DNA of 64,000 bases from Alentia gelatinosa. Taxonomy: Eukaryota > Annelida > Polychaeta > Phyllodocida > Polynoidae. The position numbers and the translations under genes were made by a program. The notes below the pieces were generated by a model. The model saw only the letters and a program-made list of their open reading frames with translations, did no database searches and was not told the origin of the DNA. The stretch spans positions 61,382,841 through 61,446,840 of the forward strand of contig OX465584.1 in the NCBI GenBank assembly GCA_950022655.1. Direction: 5' to 3'. Positions 42,427-54,408 of this stretch are shown one piece after another; the stretch's first letter is position 1, and the number at the start of each line of letters is the position of its first letter.

Positions 42427-42797
42427 TTAACCCTTTAAGGACGGCTGCCTGGAGCCCAGCTACTCCCATAAGGACAGGTGCTGGTGGCAGTCTGTCTGGC
42501 TAGAGGACGGTCACATTTTGGTTAAAACTGATATCCAATGTTGTAACCATGAAATCTGATACATAATCACAAATATTTTATTTCTTATTAATAAGAATAC
42601 TAAATATGATGTTCTATCTACATTTTCCAAAGATTTCATGAATATTGCTCTATTATTACATTGTTAAAACATTTTTGTTAATATTGGGACAATGATGCCT
42701 CAAGGCATCATGCGTCTTTAGTGCGGTGATGCCTCCAGGCATCATGTGTCTTTAGTGTGGTGATGCCTCCAGGCATCATGCGTCCTTAAAGGGTTAA
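42427..42797. mobile_element. piggyBac-type MITE, copy 1
   Basis: TTAA at 42427-42430 and 42794-42797 flank a 363-bp element with inverted ends ccctttaaggacg / cgtccttaaaggg. TTAA target sites and CCC ends are piggyBac hallmarks. Near the right end, gatgcctc(c/a)aggcatcatg-type hairpins are repeated three times (42693-42785). No transposase. Confidence 0.85.
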
Positions 42798-43505
42798 GCA
42801 CTGAGATCTTTTATTTGATGTAATTGTTTCTTACTCTTCACTGCCGTCAATTAGGATTTTTGGTTTTCGTACCGATACGTTGAGTTTTGGATGGAGAACT
42901 TTTTTTTTTTTTTTTTTTTTCTTTGTTTATACTGAGCCCGATCAGTACTATTGTACTGGTTTGCGTACGGACTCAGTGAAAATTTGTGTACAAATACTAT
43001 CTGTTCTAAATATCGAACAGAACTCATTCTAGATATCTCAGTTATACAAAGAGTTATAAATGAGTTGCTAGACGTATCTAGCATTTCTGTGTGAATACCA
43101 TGAGTACAAATTAATACAAAAATTGAAGATAACACCTTGTACCAAGATAGTAACCTTCAGATTAAACCTCTTACGTATAGTAGTCTTAACTCCTGTTGTC
43201 CATATCAGTAAGGAAGTATTTGGAAGACTGAAACATCGGAAATCATAGAAAAATAGATGTTGTGGTTGTCGCCGGTTCTATAGTTGCCTGGAAGGTCTAC
43301 CTTCGGGAAGTCTAGTTACTGGCGATATCCCACCCTACGCACAATTCTGTAAAAAAAAAACTTGAAAAAGTCTGGTAAGAATCTGCAATGGTTAACTGGA
43401 TGTTAAATCAAACCAACAAACAAACCTGGGTTCAATTTACTCAGGAAGATAGATAATAAACGCAAGAAACTCAGATGTTGTAGACAGGCAGCTTTTTCAA
43501 CCACT
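42798..43505. other. Spacer with poly-T tract
   Basis: T20 run at 42901-42920. 43340-43430 matches the repeat fragment at 25200-25270 (gtctggtaagaatctgcaat, ggttaactgg). Confidence 0.4.
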
Positions 43506-43509
43506 TGCT

Positions 43510-43610
43510 ACTGCTCGCTGAAGTTCATGCTAATGCTCGTGTATTACTATGCGTCAACCCCTCGTGGCTTACCGCCGCATGTCCACAAAACCATAGAAAA
43601 TTGTCTATGT
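43510..43610. mobile_element. Partial copy of foldback family F1
   Basis: gctcgtgtattactatgcgt, caacccctcgtgg and ccacaaaaccatagaaaatt match the right half of the element at 57640-57730. Confidence 0.6.
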
Positions 43611-43805
43611 AACCAATAATACTGTTTCTCTCAAGCAAATATTTGGAGAGAGCAGGGACCATTGTGGATATCGTTAATGCTTGTGATGGCTTCAATCAGC
43701 TTTTATTTATTACATACACAATATTTTTCTTTTCTTTTTTTAATTGAAGTTTTAGAGACTGACAATACTAGCCACGCAGTGGGCGCTCTTCCGTACAGTA
43801 GTAGT

Positions 43806-44101
43806 TCCCTAATATAAAATCCCATAGGCTTAACATTGGTTTTCCGTATGCCACGCTGACTGGCATACGGAGTTTTATATGCCACTAGTGGCATACAGCA
43901 TTATTATCACGTAATATTCCAAAATCAAGGAGATAGGGTAGCATAAAATCAAAACCTGTTTCGTTTTAATCTTGGCCACTGCATTCCACTCCTGAAGTTT
44001 TGGCTCCGGACTTCACTCGGCTTCGCCTCATGAAGTCACTTTGCCAAACTCCAGTCGTGAAATACGGTGGCCAAGATTAAACCTCATCAAGTTTTACGAT
44101 A
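43806..44101. mobile_element. Bipartite foldback element, near-identical to copy 2
   Basis: Matches 13595-13888 with few changes in both halves, including tatgccactagtggcata and the tip cactcggcttcgcctcatg. The first half has lost its outermost bases. Confidence 0.85.
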
Positions 44102-44164
44102 ATACAAGATCATACAAGACATACAGATAACAATGACATGGACATAAATTCATGATTCTTGAAA

Positions 44165-44478
44165 TATATATTATTATATACCTATGTACGAATATCTATG
44201 AAATACTGCCCGCTGCTAGGAGTGAAGTAATAATTATGTTCGTGCCCACTGTGAGTGTGACTTAATAAGTCATTAAAATGGTATTTTTTCATAGATTTAA
44301 GGCATATAATGATAAGCAAACGTTCTGACTGTGGGAGAAACGGTTCCTTTTCTCGAGCAGTCGCCGATTTCATACTGCCTTCCGCCCATGGCAACAGGGA
44401 GTATGAAATCGAAGACTGACCTCGAACAGGAACCGTTTCGTTCACAGTAAGGACGTTTCCTAATATTATAGTCTTATG
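44165..44478. mobile_element. Family-H foldback element, copy 1
   Basis: Hairpin 44320-44456: gagcagtcgccgatttcata / tatgaaatcgaagactgacc, outer arms gaaacggttcc / ggaaccgtttcg. Preceded by tgaaatactgcccgctgcta and gttcgtgcccactgtgagtg. Copies at 45986-46285, 58985-59150 and in part 15224-15298. Confidence 0.85.
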
Positions 44479-45159
44479 CAATCGTCGTCATCGTTATTGG
44501 TATTTTTCTTATCTTCTTCCGATATTGACTGGTTTCAGATACAAGCTATCATATGCTCCGAGGAGTTGACGCGTAGTGATATCAGAGAGTATTTTGCACC
44601 CTTTCTCCACTCAGTTGTCATTGACATAATCAACACATGTTGATTTTGTTTCGCATAGATGAATTAGATGAAGGGTCCAAAATAAGTCAAAATTCATGTT
44701 CAAAACTGGACAATCTTTTGTACATACTTCACCGTCCACACTGTTAAACGAGTGGTTTCTCGAAATCAACGATCATTTTATCGATAAGTGGAAAATCACC
44801 TTTGAGAGACAGAATTCTTGTTGACGTCTCTGTCTGCTAACAGTCACAGACCAATTATGAGCCAATAACCTTGAAAATTCAGCTTCATTTCTAGATGATA
44901 ATTTCTATGGAGTTGAAGCTGTGAGCGATCAATAGAATGATTGCACACTTTCTTATTGTTCAGTTTAACCCATTCGTCCCTGGTGATGCCATATGGTATC
45001 ATCTATTCTGGTTAAGAGTCTTCATCGAATGAAAAAGGAAATATTGGATTAATAACCTTAATATCTTAACAGAATATAGATATAACACCGAGGTGAAGAA
45101 TTTAGGCAAAATAGATAATGGTATTAAAGGTGGCATGTCCTATCATGTGATAAGTTTTC
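44479..45159. other. Family-P fragment and spacer
   Basis: 44520-44600 has tattgactggtttcagatac and gctccgaggagttgacgcgt. 44960-45010 (ccattcgtccctggtgatgc) is like a decayed piggyBac-MITE end. Otherwise nothing. Confidence 0.45.
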
Positions 45160-45162
45160 TAA

Positions 45163-45444
45163 GGCCCGGCGTCCACCTACTACGATAGAATCGTAGACCT
45201 CCCGATATGGCACCGATACAAAATGTCAAAATCGGAGCCATATCGGGAAGGTGCAAAATTGTAGATATATGTCTAGACAAGCCAATATACCACACATTGT
45301 ATGGGGTTTTTATCGGTGTCTAATCGCAGAAACGTGGTCAACTGCCCCGATATTAGGTAACCTTCCGACGCGATTTTGATTTTTTATCGGGAGGTGCATT
45401 GTAGACCATATCGGAGCCATATTGTAGTAGGTGGACGCCGGGCC
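45163..45444. mobile_element. MITE-G copy 5
   Basis: Flanked by TAA on both sides (45160-45162, 45445-45447). The best-preserved copy with matching target-site duplication, 282 bases. Confidence 0.9.
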
Positions 45445-45447
45445 TAA

Positions 45448-45985
45448 TTATTGTAATTCGCCTGAGGTTTCCCGCCTCCTGGCGGTATATATTGATACTA
45501 CTACCCGCCATTAACCACTTGTTTGGACACAGGTGCCGCCATTAAAGGTTTAACACTGATGCAAGTGACAAGGGTGAATGTCTTCAGCAAAGCGAGACCA
45601 TACGGAGAATATCTAGATTCATTTAGAATTATAAAAGAAGAAATTTGTTAACAAAACCAATACTATATGGCACTACCTGTAGTTCCTAGAAACCCTCCTC
45701 CCTAAGGAAACCCAAATCTGCCTGACAACCTATTTGTCCTAGCCCATGATAAAATTATTCAAATTTTTTCTCCTTATGGATGATAGGTGTCATTAAACGT
45801 GAATGGTCTCCTCTCCTCAAATAACTCATGGATCGGCAGTTTGGTCACTGGTTGATTCCTCCGCCAAAACCAACCGGTTTTTTTAAAGGCCCCCAGGGAG
45901 GTGTTTTTAAAACTAAGAATGATAATGGCTGAAGCATTATTGGTTACATTTGCTCTGAAATATTAGTATAGTGAGCAGAAATATT
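45448..45985. other. Unassigned spacer
   Basis: Nothing recognised. Confidence 0.3.
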
Positions 45986-46285
45986 ATTATATACCTATGT
46001 CCGAATGTCTATTAAATACTGCCCGCTGCTAGGGGTGCAGTAATAATAATGTTCGTGCCCGCTGTGACTGCGACTTTGTATATCATTAAAATGGCGTTTT
46101 TCACCAATTAAAGGTATATAATAATTAGCACACATCCTTACTGTAGACGAAACGGTTCTCGTTCTCGGTCAGTCGTCGATTTCATACTGCCTTCCGCCTG
46201 TGGCGTCAGGCAGTATGAAATCGATGACTGACCTCGAACAGGAACCGTTTCGTCCACAGTAAGGACATTTCCTAATATTATTTTT
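45986..46285. mobile_element. Family-H foldback element, copy 2
   Basis: Hairpin 46131-46266: tcagtcgtcgatttcatact / agtatgaaatcgatgactga, with a 20-base tip ttccgcctgtggcgtca. The long stem is close to perfect. Confidence 0.9.
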
Positions 46286-46805
46286 CTCAATAAAAGTTAC
46301 TTTATTGCATCCAATTTTTCCACAGAAATTCTTTAGTAATATATAAATTCTGTACTACAGAAAAAATACAGAAAAGAAATCGGGCCAGGAAAACATCAAA
46401 ATTGTATTTTTTTATGACCGAGGTTGTCATTCTGCAGTTTTACTGTATGCCATCTTATCAATGAGAGTAGTTAGAGATTACTGAGTTAACTCTAATGCAT
46501 CGTCATCTAATGGCGTGACATAACCCGCCCAGGCTAATGTCAGTGTGAGGTCATCGGGCCCAGATATTGACCTCAAATCTTGCCCATGTCTGGTGTCTGT
46601 CCGGAGGCCATCGGCGCACTTCGTGTGCATCAGCACCAAATCTGGAGTAGATCTTGACCACTTCGGGGTTAAAATCGGCTAAAGGGAATAAAGCCTTTAC
46701 CCGTTATAAACTTTGTAACATCATCAGAATTTTTTTTCTGAGAAAAAAATATCTCCCCAATTAAACCCGTGGAGAGTTGAAGAGAGAAATCCCAAATCTC
46801 ACAAG
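46286..46805. other. Unassigned spacer
   Basis: No gene recognised. Confidence 0.3.
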
Positions 46806-46808
46806 GCC

Positions 46809-47165
46809 AGTCTTTCTTATACCATGTCTATGTTGTGTGGTGTGGTATCCAGCCACCTTTCTCCTTCATCCCCAGCAGTGGTAGACCTACTGCTTTATCA
46901 AAGACCAGTCCTTCTCATACCATGTCTGTGTTGTGTGGTGTGCAGCCATCTTTCTCCTTCATCCCCACCAGTGGTAGATTTGCTGCTATAGTGAAGGCTA
47001 ATCTTTCTCATACCATGTCTATGTGGTGTAAGAAGTAAAATAACTCTCATTTCGATAAATGTGTAGGGGTGAGATTTCTACCTGAATTCATCACATAGAT
47101 TTGATCGCCACCCTTGTGGTGTAAAACAACCTTGTGATAGTCTGGCAATGGTTAACTGGAACTTA
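46809..47165. repeat. ~100-bp tandem repeat and adjoining dispersed repeat
   Basis: tctttctcataccatgtcta-like starts at 46811, 46910 and 47002, each with ttgtgtggtgt, tctccttcatccccag and agtggtagacctactgc. 47040-47165 is the fragment family also seen at 25112 and 43340. Confidence 0.8.
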
Positions 47166-47740
47166 AATAGAACACTCCAAACCAAAACCAAACATCTTGC
47201 ACATGAGAATTCGCACCAAAGATTTCTAACATCATCCCCTCATGGGCAACTATTTGAATTTATTAAAGAATCCTTCTATTTGGGTTTTACATCTCTTCGA
47301 GGGACTCTCTGGACTGTTTCATGTTTTCCCGAGCTCTCTGAGGCAGTAAATTCTAAATGACAAATATTTTCACTATCTTTCCTTACCTTAACTAGCATCC
47401 TTGTATTATAACATCTTGAGCAGCCATGGATTGTTGTAAGATTTGTCAGATCTGAAATGAGGCCAGGATTAATCCAGGCTAGGATCGATACATCTGATTC
47501 TCTTCAGTAGCAGCAGAATTGATTGGATCGTGTGAAGCCCACGTTCAGCTGTACTATAGGAGGAAGCTGTTATGAGTGTTGTCATTGTCTTGTTTAATCT
47601 CATTCATCAAATGAGCTCAGAAAGTCACACATACAATTTTGATCCTCGCTTATTGAATGTAATCTTGTTTTACCCTTCTTAGTTTTGTATATGATATGGC
47701 AGGAGAATTTGTGATATTGTGAGAGTGAACGCGAATATGA
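47166..47740. other. Unassigned spacer
   Basis: No gene recognised. Confidence 0.3.
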
Positions 47741-47741
47741 T

Positions 47742-48026
47742 TTTATATCAACCCTGGTGTTTTCGTCCCATATACTTAACATTGGGAACTCGTTCTCCAT
47801 GCCATCACGAATATTGCAGCCCGTTCTCGATGGTCTATATCCTTTGTGTTTATTCTTTTAGTGTGTACAGGGGTGAGATAAATACAGAAAGCAATTCGTT
47901 TTGGTCAAAGAAGTCATTCTCCAATTCGTTCAAATGCTTCTGATATTCACTCGGCTGTCGCCTTGTTCATATCATGCCGCATCAAACTTGTGGAGAATGA
48001 CGAGTTTGACCAAATCTTGTTGGTTC
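47742..48026. mobile_element. Bipartite foldback element
   Basis: First half 47742-47885: aaccctggtgttttcgtccc, atacttaacattgggaactc to ggggtgagataaatac. Hairpin half 47905-48022: ttttggtcaaagaagtcatt / gaatgacgagtttgaccaaa, tip cactcggctgtcgccttgt. Confidence 0.75.
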
Positions 48027-48433
48027 TTTCTTAGATTTTTCTTGGTCAGGCCAGATAGTGGAGGTCGAGGTAAAAAGATAACAATGGCTCTGTAAACCTT
48101 TAACGCTCCTGTATTATAAGGAAACAGGGTTACTGTGGCCGTACGTGATAAATCAGCTGTAAAATGTATGATCAAATGAATCGCTACATAATTCACGCAG
48201 CTTCGCCTTGTGAATTACAACATGATTCAAACACGATGGAATGCAAGCTCCAACATTTATAGGTTTCCTCTATAGCATCAATAAGTCTACCTGAGACAAC
48301 ATTCAAAAACGCTATATGATGGTAAACTGTAAGTCTTACTTCTTTCCTGAATAATAATAAATAATAAATAAATAGTATTGCAGCAGTGTCTACAACTCAG
48401 TTCGTGTATCTGGTGTCATGCATAGTGAAACGG
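48027..48433. other. Spacer with hairpin remnant at 48175-48250
   Basis: gaatcgctacataattcacg / tgaattacaacatgattcaa with tip cagcttcgccttg, the same type as at 40530. Otherwise unassigned. Confidence 0.5.
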
Positions 48434-48806
48434 TTAACCCTTTAAGGGCGGATGATGTTGGCAGAACTACACACTTGGGGACGGCTACTAGTGACTATGT
48501 ACAGTTCTAGGGGATGGGGGTATTGTCCTCTGAACCCTAAATTCGAAGGTTGATCATGTGATATAATATGCTTTTATTAATATTTCTATTTCTATTATTT
48601 AGAAATCAAAGATATGATGTTATACCTACATTCTGTGAAAATTTCAAGTTATTTGTTGAAATATTTCCTTTTGAAAAAAAATTATATGGGTATCCAGCAA
48701 ATGATGCCTTAAGACATCATCCACCCCCAACCGGTTAATGCCTTAAAGCATCATCCGCCCCCTGCCGGATGCTGCCCTAAGGCATCATCCGCCCTTAAAG
48801 GGTTAA
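48434..48806. mobile_element. piggyBac-type MITE, copy 2
   Basis: TTAA at 48434-48437 and 48803-48806; 365-bp element with ends ccctttaagggcggatgatg / catcatccgcccttaaaggg. Three gatgcctta...catcatcc hairpin-like units near the right end. It ends 107 bases before the splice acceptor of the large exon. Confidence 0.85.
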
Positions 48807-48809
48807 TAA

Positions 48810-48913
48810 TTATTCATTTATCATTGCACGCTCATTCATCAATGATGAACATACCATGTGCTCCTCGTTGATACAAGTCCCTCACTGATACCCGTGTTTT
48901 CTCTCATTGCCAG
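48810..48913 (+). promoter_or_regulatory. Intron end with splice acceptor
   Basis: 48820-48860 carries the tail of repeat U (attgcacgctcattcatcaa, gatgaacatacc). The pyrimidine-rich tgttttctctcattgccag ends at the AG of 48912-48913, a good 3' splice site. Confidence 0.65.
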
Positions 48914-48935
48914 GTGTGGACGTCCGACCCCCGAC

Positions 48936-51900
48936 ATGTCCAGCCCGGAGGACGACCCTCCCCGCGTGGACCCCCCGGACCTCCCGGCCGACCCTGGAGG
49001 CTCCCCGTCCCCCGGCGCCTCCCCTCCGTCCTCCCGGGCCGGGGGCACCGTGGAGGAACCCCCGCCCCCGGCCCTCCTCCCCGCCCTCCCCCGTCACCAC
49101 ACCGTGACCACCAACCCTTCCTCCAGGGCGCTGGAGAACTCCTCCACGTGTTCCTCCTGTAGTAGCACATCCTCCAGCACCGACAGCTGTTCCCCGGCAA
49201 GCAGCAGTGGTGTGTCGTTGTCCTCCCCGGGTACCTGCTCGACACCTGGAGCCCTGCCCCTCCTGTGGGTTGTTCCAGGGGATGGTGGTGGCTCCCCTGG
49301 AGGTGCCTCCGATACGGGGGTGGAGAGCGGGGCTAGTAGCTGCGCCACCTTGGTGCAGGAGACGGGGGATGAGGACCCACTGGAGGAGGGGTGTGTGGAG
49401 GCAGATGATGACACTAGGACGCTAAGCAGAAGCAGTTACAGTAGTACCAGCAGTGATGGCAGTGGCGCCTGCCCCAGTGATGATGCCTCCTCTGGTGGTG
49501 GTAGTAGTGGTGTTAGTGGTGGTGGTGGTATAGAGTGTAGGCAGCAGCTGCAGCCACAACAAGAGCAGCCGGGCATATCACCAGCTGAGCAGGGACTGCA
49601 GGGGAGTCACACCCACATCCAGGCTTCACAAGGAGGAATAGTCACACCAGGAGCAACCAATGGACCCACTGCCTCACCCTGCCGTACCTGTGACGTACGG
49701 AGCAGCTCTGTAGCTCAGAACCAACCAGGGGATATATCAGGAACCAAGCCGACATGTGGGCGGGAGCCCCGGGGTGAGACCGGCCCCGGCACCGGGAGTG
49801 TTGACGGAAGCCACTCGCCTTCCCCCCGGCGGGTGGGACCCACGGGCCCGGAGTCGGTGGCGTCACCTCCCCCTAGGAAAACCTCACGGAAGCCACTGCC
49901 TCAGGCCCCGGTGACGTGCGGGCGGTGCGGGGGTAGGAGCGGCTCACTCGTCGGCACCACGTGTAGGTTCGATGTCCCCGCCACCACAGATTTCACCGAC
50001 ACCAGTGCCTTGCTGGCCGGGGATGAATTGCTCCGGTGTTGCTCCCCGACTGAGTACCCCACCGCTACCAGGAACCACACAGGAGGAAATCCCACGGATC
50101 GCTATCCAGAAACCACGTGTTTTGAGGGGGTTGCGGCTGGGGGGCTGGGTGGGGCGGATGTAGGTGTAACTCAGGGCAACCACGTGGTCTCCCAATGCGC
50201 AGGCGTCGCAAGGAATCGGGGTACTTCCGGTGGGATTCCCGCCTCTTGTGACCATATCGCCGCTGAGACCACAGCCACCAACTCCCTACCCAGCAGTGGC
50301 TCTACTACTACTATTACTACAAGCAGCAACAGTGATCGCAGCAGTCATACAACCAGTTGTAGCATCAATAATAAACACCAGCATACCTCTGGGGAGTTAA
50401 ACCAGCCAGCACAAACTCCCACAGTGATTGCTGATGATAATATAGCCACTCCAGTGAAAACAGAGGATAACAAAGGAAATAATCCCAAAACCACAAAGGA
50501 GAAGGAGAAGTATAAGGAGATTGGCAACCATAAGAAAACAGCGCCGAAGAGCAGTCTTATTAAGCGTTACAAAGCCTACAGATCCGCCAAGATTGAGTCG
50601 GCAAAGCAGCAGCCGGAGATAAAGCGGAGGGCATCCATAGAGACAATCATGGAGTTTGACTCGAACTTCCACGGAAACGATGAAGATGATGACGACGGGT
50701 TGGACAGTCCCATGTCTGACTGTACCTCCCTGTTCAGCCTGGGCTCGGAGGCCGAGGCCTGCCTTCAGGAGGTAATGGATGGGTTAGGGGAGGATTACTG
50801 CCTCACAGGAGGAGGTGGTGGCTCCTCCAGTGGGGATGAGTCTCCAGGGCCTGAGGAAGGGAGGTCGTTACGCTGGGCTGGGAACAAACCCAGGAGGAGA
50901 TTGAAGAGACCCAGGAACATCACAAAGTCCCAGTATCAGGAGCTGAAGCAACAGTGCGAGTCAGGGGTAGGGGCCCCTAATAACAATAACAACAGCAGGG
51001 CCAGGTTTGTGGTGCAGGTGGATGGGCAGAGGTTGACCCCTGAGGAGCATGCGCAGTGTGTGCTGCCCAGTAAGGTGGAGGGTGGGCCAAGAGTGGCGGA
51101 ATCTAGTTTTATGGAGATAGATAACATCCCATCGGTGTCCCAGCCCTGTACGCCTAACATGCCTGATTTAGGCTTACCCAGTGGGCACCCCACCAACACA
51201 CAGGAGCATAATGTCAATGGTAACTCGCTAGGGTACATTGGTAGTGGTGGTGGTGGTGGGGTGGGGCGGCATGGTAAGAATTACATCCATTCACCAAATG
51301 GGAATAATTGTATGGATATAGCACCAAAACCTTCCTGCACAGGAAATATCACTACTATAACCACTAATACCTCCTCCAGTGACTGCTCCATGGTCCTAAG
51401 CACGACAGGTGTGCAGCGGCCGGATGTGCTTATACTCAACAGGACACCCACCACCACTCCCAGCACACCTGGCCTGCCTCCAGGCACCCTCACTCCGTCC
51501 CGGCAGCAGCACCCCCCCTCCGCCGGAGCCCCTGGGGTGAGTCCCGGCAACCCCGACGGCCCAGCCCCGGTCTCCACGGCGGTGGCACTCACCCCTGGAG
51601 GACACAGGTGTTGTACGTGTGGGCAGACAGTGCCTCCAGCCTACCCTCCAGGTGATAACGCCAACAATGGAGATAGCGTCAACGGTAACCTAGCAACGGA
51701 GGGGACAATAAGCACAGTGGTGGATGTCCACGTGGTGGATAACGGTACGGAGCATGGAGGAGTGGGCGATAATAAGGGGGAGGAGAGTGTAACGGAGAAT
51801 GATGATCACGTGGCCCCTGCAGTGCCCCCTAGGAGCAGGAGCCTGGCCTCTATAATGACCCCGATGACCCCGTCACAGAGGTTTGCCTACATCGAGGCTC

Positions 51901-51938
51901 TGCAGAAAGAGAAACAACGCAACTCCATCAAGGGACAG
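48936..51938 (+). CDS. Large exon of a disordered, Ser/Gly/Pro-rich protein (family not recognised)
   Basis: The exon probably runs from the acceptor ending at 48913 to the donor CAG|gtagga at 51938/51939. From the first in-exon ATG (MSSPEDDPPRVDPP) it codes for 1001 whole codons, so the next intron is in phase 0. The frame also extends upstream to an ATG at 48858, but that lies in repeat U and before the acceptor. The protein is low in complexity: poly-Ser near 67-95, Gly/Ser runs, an acidic patch GNDEDDDDGLD (about 581-591), basic stretches LIKRYKAYRSAKIE (about 540-553) and KPRRRLKRPRN (about 651-661), Cys pairs CGRCGG and CCTCGQ, and at the end PPRSRSLASIMTPMTPSQRF followed by IEALQKEKQRNS. 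The conserved-looking parts suggest a scaffold or signalling protein with phosphorylation and SH3-type sites; I cannot name it. Much higher in GC than its surroundings, and no frame breaks in 3 kb. Confidence 0.85.
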
Positions 51939-52004
51939 GTAGGACGCGCTTTCATTTATTAGAGCGTGCTTGCATGCGCTAAATACATCATCTAGAGGTT
52001 AGAG
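51939..52004 (+). promoter_or_regulatory. Splice donor and start of the next intron
   Basis: CAG|gtagga at 51936-51944 matches the donor consensus. Reading through gives only eight more codons before a TAG at 51960, which supports splicing here rather than a C terminus. Confidence 0.6.
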
Positions 52005-52355
52005 GCAGGTGGTCACATTGAACTTTCAGTGTGCTTCCAGAAAACTATCCCTTTACTACCTGTGTGCTATTCACTGTGCTTTTGAGAAAAGAGCAGGGTG
52101 CCAGTGTCTCAGGGTCTTAGAGGTGTGCCCAGCTGACCATGACCAATCACTCAAGAACGAAATACCTCATGACCCACTGTTGCTTGATCTGTTTGGATCC
52201 TAGATAGGCAGTTGAAGAAATGGCAAGTTGACTGGGTGCAAGTGTGTTATAGAGAAGAATCTGTATACTCAATCTAACCACCAAACTTTCAATTGTTATT
52301 CCTTTATAATTGCACCATTCATCAATGATGAATATACTATTAGCTCCTAGTTAAC
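52005..52355. repeat. Dispersed repeat family U, copy 2
   Basis: Matches 23465-23810 over its length with scattered changes and small gaps. It lies in the presumed intron. Confidence 0.85.
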
Positions 52356-53005
52356 TTATTCATTCCTGAAGATGCCTGTATGAGGGCCATTCGTAAAATA
52401 TGTACCCACTGAAGGGGGGCGGGTTGGTCAAATTTTCGGAAATTTTGCTTATGCTTCTTCTTTGTTACATTGCGCACAAAACCAGAAGGGGGTGGGGGTG
52501 GGTCAAAAAATTCAGAAATTCTGCGTACCTACTTTATGGCTGACCCCATAGGGCACAGAGTGATTGCTGGTCATGCCATCGTCCTCCAGGAAGTTGTAAG
52601 ATAGCGCTAGTGAAGTCCGGGGGGACCACTATTTTCTGCTGTCATAATTTATAGATAATCATTCAACGAGGCTAAAACTATTTTATGCAAACCAAAAAAA
52701 TTATTTTGGATAAAATCCATTAATAACTCAGTGGACCCGCCACCTAGTAATTTGTTCAGAGCTAGGGGGGAAGGTGGCTGCTGCCATAACACAAAAGCTC
52801 TGTGCCCTATACTCCTGGAGACTTAGACAATGTAGGGCCTGATGATGCCTGGAGACATGCTTCTATAAGGCCTGATGATGCCTTGAGGCATTGCCTTGTA
52901 GGGCTTGAAGATGCCTCCATACATTCCCATGGAGAGCCAGACAATGCCTCCATGCATCTTTTTCGTAATAATTAGTCGAAAGGCGAGTAACAAATAGAAT
53001 GAATC
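52356..53005. other. Intron spacer with decayed piggyBac-MITE-like units
   Basis: ttaacttattcattcctgaa at 52372, and gatgatgcctggagacatgc, gatgatgccttgaggcattg and gaagatgcctccatacattc at 52839-52935 recall the hairpin units of the two piggyBac MITEs. Poorly preserved. Confidence 0.45.
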
Positions 53006-53009
53006 CTTG

Positions 53010-53110
53010 TAATAGATCCTTGTAGTTGACGCTATGCAATACTCCTCGCTATCGCTCGGAGTTTTACTACGCGTCAACTACGTGGAGAATACGGCCACAC
53101 AGATCAAAAT
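53010..53110. mobile_element. Family-P-like foldback fragment
   Basis: cttgtagttgacgctatgca, atactcctcgctatcgctcg, gagttttactacgcgtcaac and gtggagaatacgg form an inverted repeat. Confidence 0.6.
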
Positions 53111-53395
53111 CATGGAAATGTTGTATATTTATTGGGCTCGATTCGCAAGCCACCGCTCAGCGGTCTGCCAAGTTACCCCTAAGGTCTACTGACTTTCATA
53201 ACAGTGAGACAAAAATACCATACATTGATAAGAACATATCATAAAGATCCACATGTTGTATGTGAATATCTATATCATCCAATAAATCCACCTGAAAATC
53301 GTTAGATACGATGCTAACTTTCATATAACCATCGCTGTATGCAGGAAGGGAAGATGAGATCTTCATTTGTAAACATCATCACTTAACATTAATAA
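53111..53395. other. Spacer
   Basis: Nothing recognised. Confidence 0.3.
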
Positions 53396-54127
53396 AACAT
53401 CTTAGAATTTTCCAATTTTTATCAACAAGTTTTAAGTTGATAAATCTAGTCACCAGTGTGCATAATCATATATCTGTCGGCTAGTGTAGACTGATTTGCA
53501 TATGACTAGGACCCACCACCCCCTCTCCTCGATGGCCGCTGGTCGAGTGAAGGGTTACATAATTTGCCTGTGACAAGTTGACCGACTCCTATACGATTTT
53601 GGAACTAATCGTTCAACCATTAATCGGTAGATGGGCATAGGGCTTAAGGCAGGATGTATTTTTCTTCGCAATATCACCATGGTACTATCCTGTACCTGAG
53701 CCCCCTTATTATCATAGAGAGGCAGCCCAAGTTAAAAAGATAATTGGCATGTCAATAGATTCTGGCAGGAAACAATGTCTACATGGCTAAGACTGTGCTG
53801 TATTGGATGCTTATGTCAAATTCCCACGCCTTAATGACTTTTTTATAACACATAAATCTTGAGAATACCGCCTACCTAATTTGAAATCTGCATAAAAAAA
53901 TCTCATTCCATCAGGTAATGATCCTATTATAAGATAACTATCTCATAATGGGCCTATTAGAAATTAGAAATTGCATGTCTCAATTGATTTTATCATAAAG
54001 TGATTGGACCATGTGCCCATACATTGGTGAAGTGGTTTCTAGTTACTCCACTGGTAGATACGTAACAAGGCTGCAGCATATTGGCACTGTATTGGCACTA
54101 GAGGCCAGTGTAACAGTCAGACTCTAA
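53396..54127. repeat. MITE-W relative and spacer
   Basis: 53415-53445 (tttttatcaacaagttttaa, gttgataaatctagt) and 53560-53650 (gggttacataatttgcctgt, gacaagttgaccgactccta, aatcggtagatgggcat) match the ends seen at 32.0-33.3 kb and 55.6-55.8 kb. Confidence 0.6.
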
Positions 54128-54408
54128 GGCCCGGCGTCCACCTACTACGATATGGCTCCGATATGGTCTACGATGCACTTCCCGATAAAAAATCAAAATC
54201 GCGTCGGAAGGTCACCTAATATCGGGGCAGTTGACCAAGTTTCTGTGATTAGACACCGATAAAACCCCATATAATGTGTGGTGGATTGGCATGTCTAGAC
54301 ATATGTCTATGATTTTGCACCTTCCCGATATGTCTCCGATATTGACCTTTTGTATCGGAGCCATATCGGTAGGTCTAAATTTCTATCGTATTTGGTGGAA
54401 GCTGGACC
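54128..54408 (-). mobile_element. MITE-G copy 6, inverted orientation
   Basis: TAA on both sides (54125-54127, 54409-54411). The interior runs in the opposite sense to all other copies in the window: the cctcccgataaaaaatc-type half comes first. Confidence 0.85.

Noticed and set aside
48882..51605. Minus-strand frames across the large exon
   Set aside because: They are short, overlap the 1001-codon plus-strand frame, and follow from its GC-rich, low-complexity codons.
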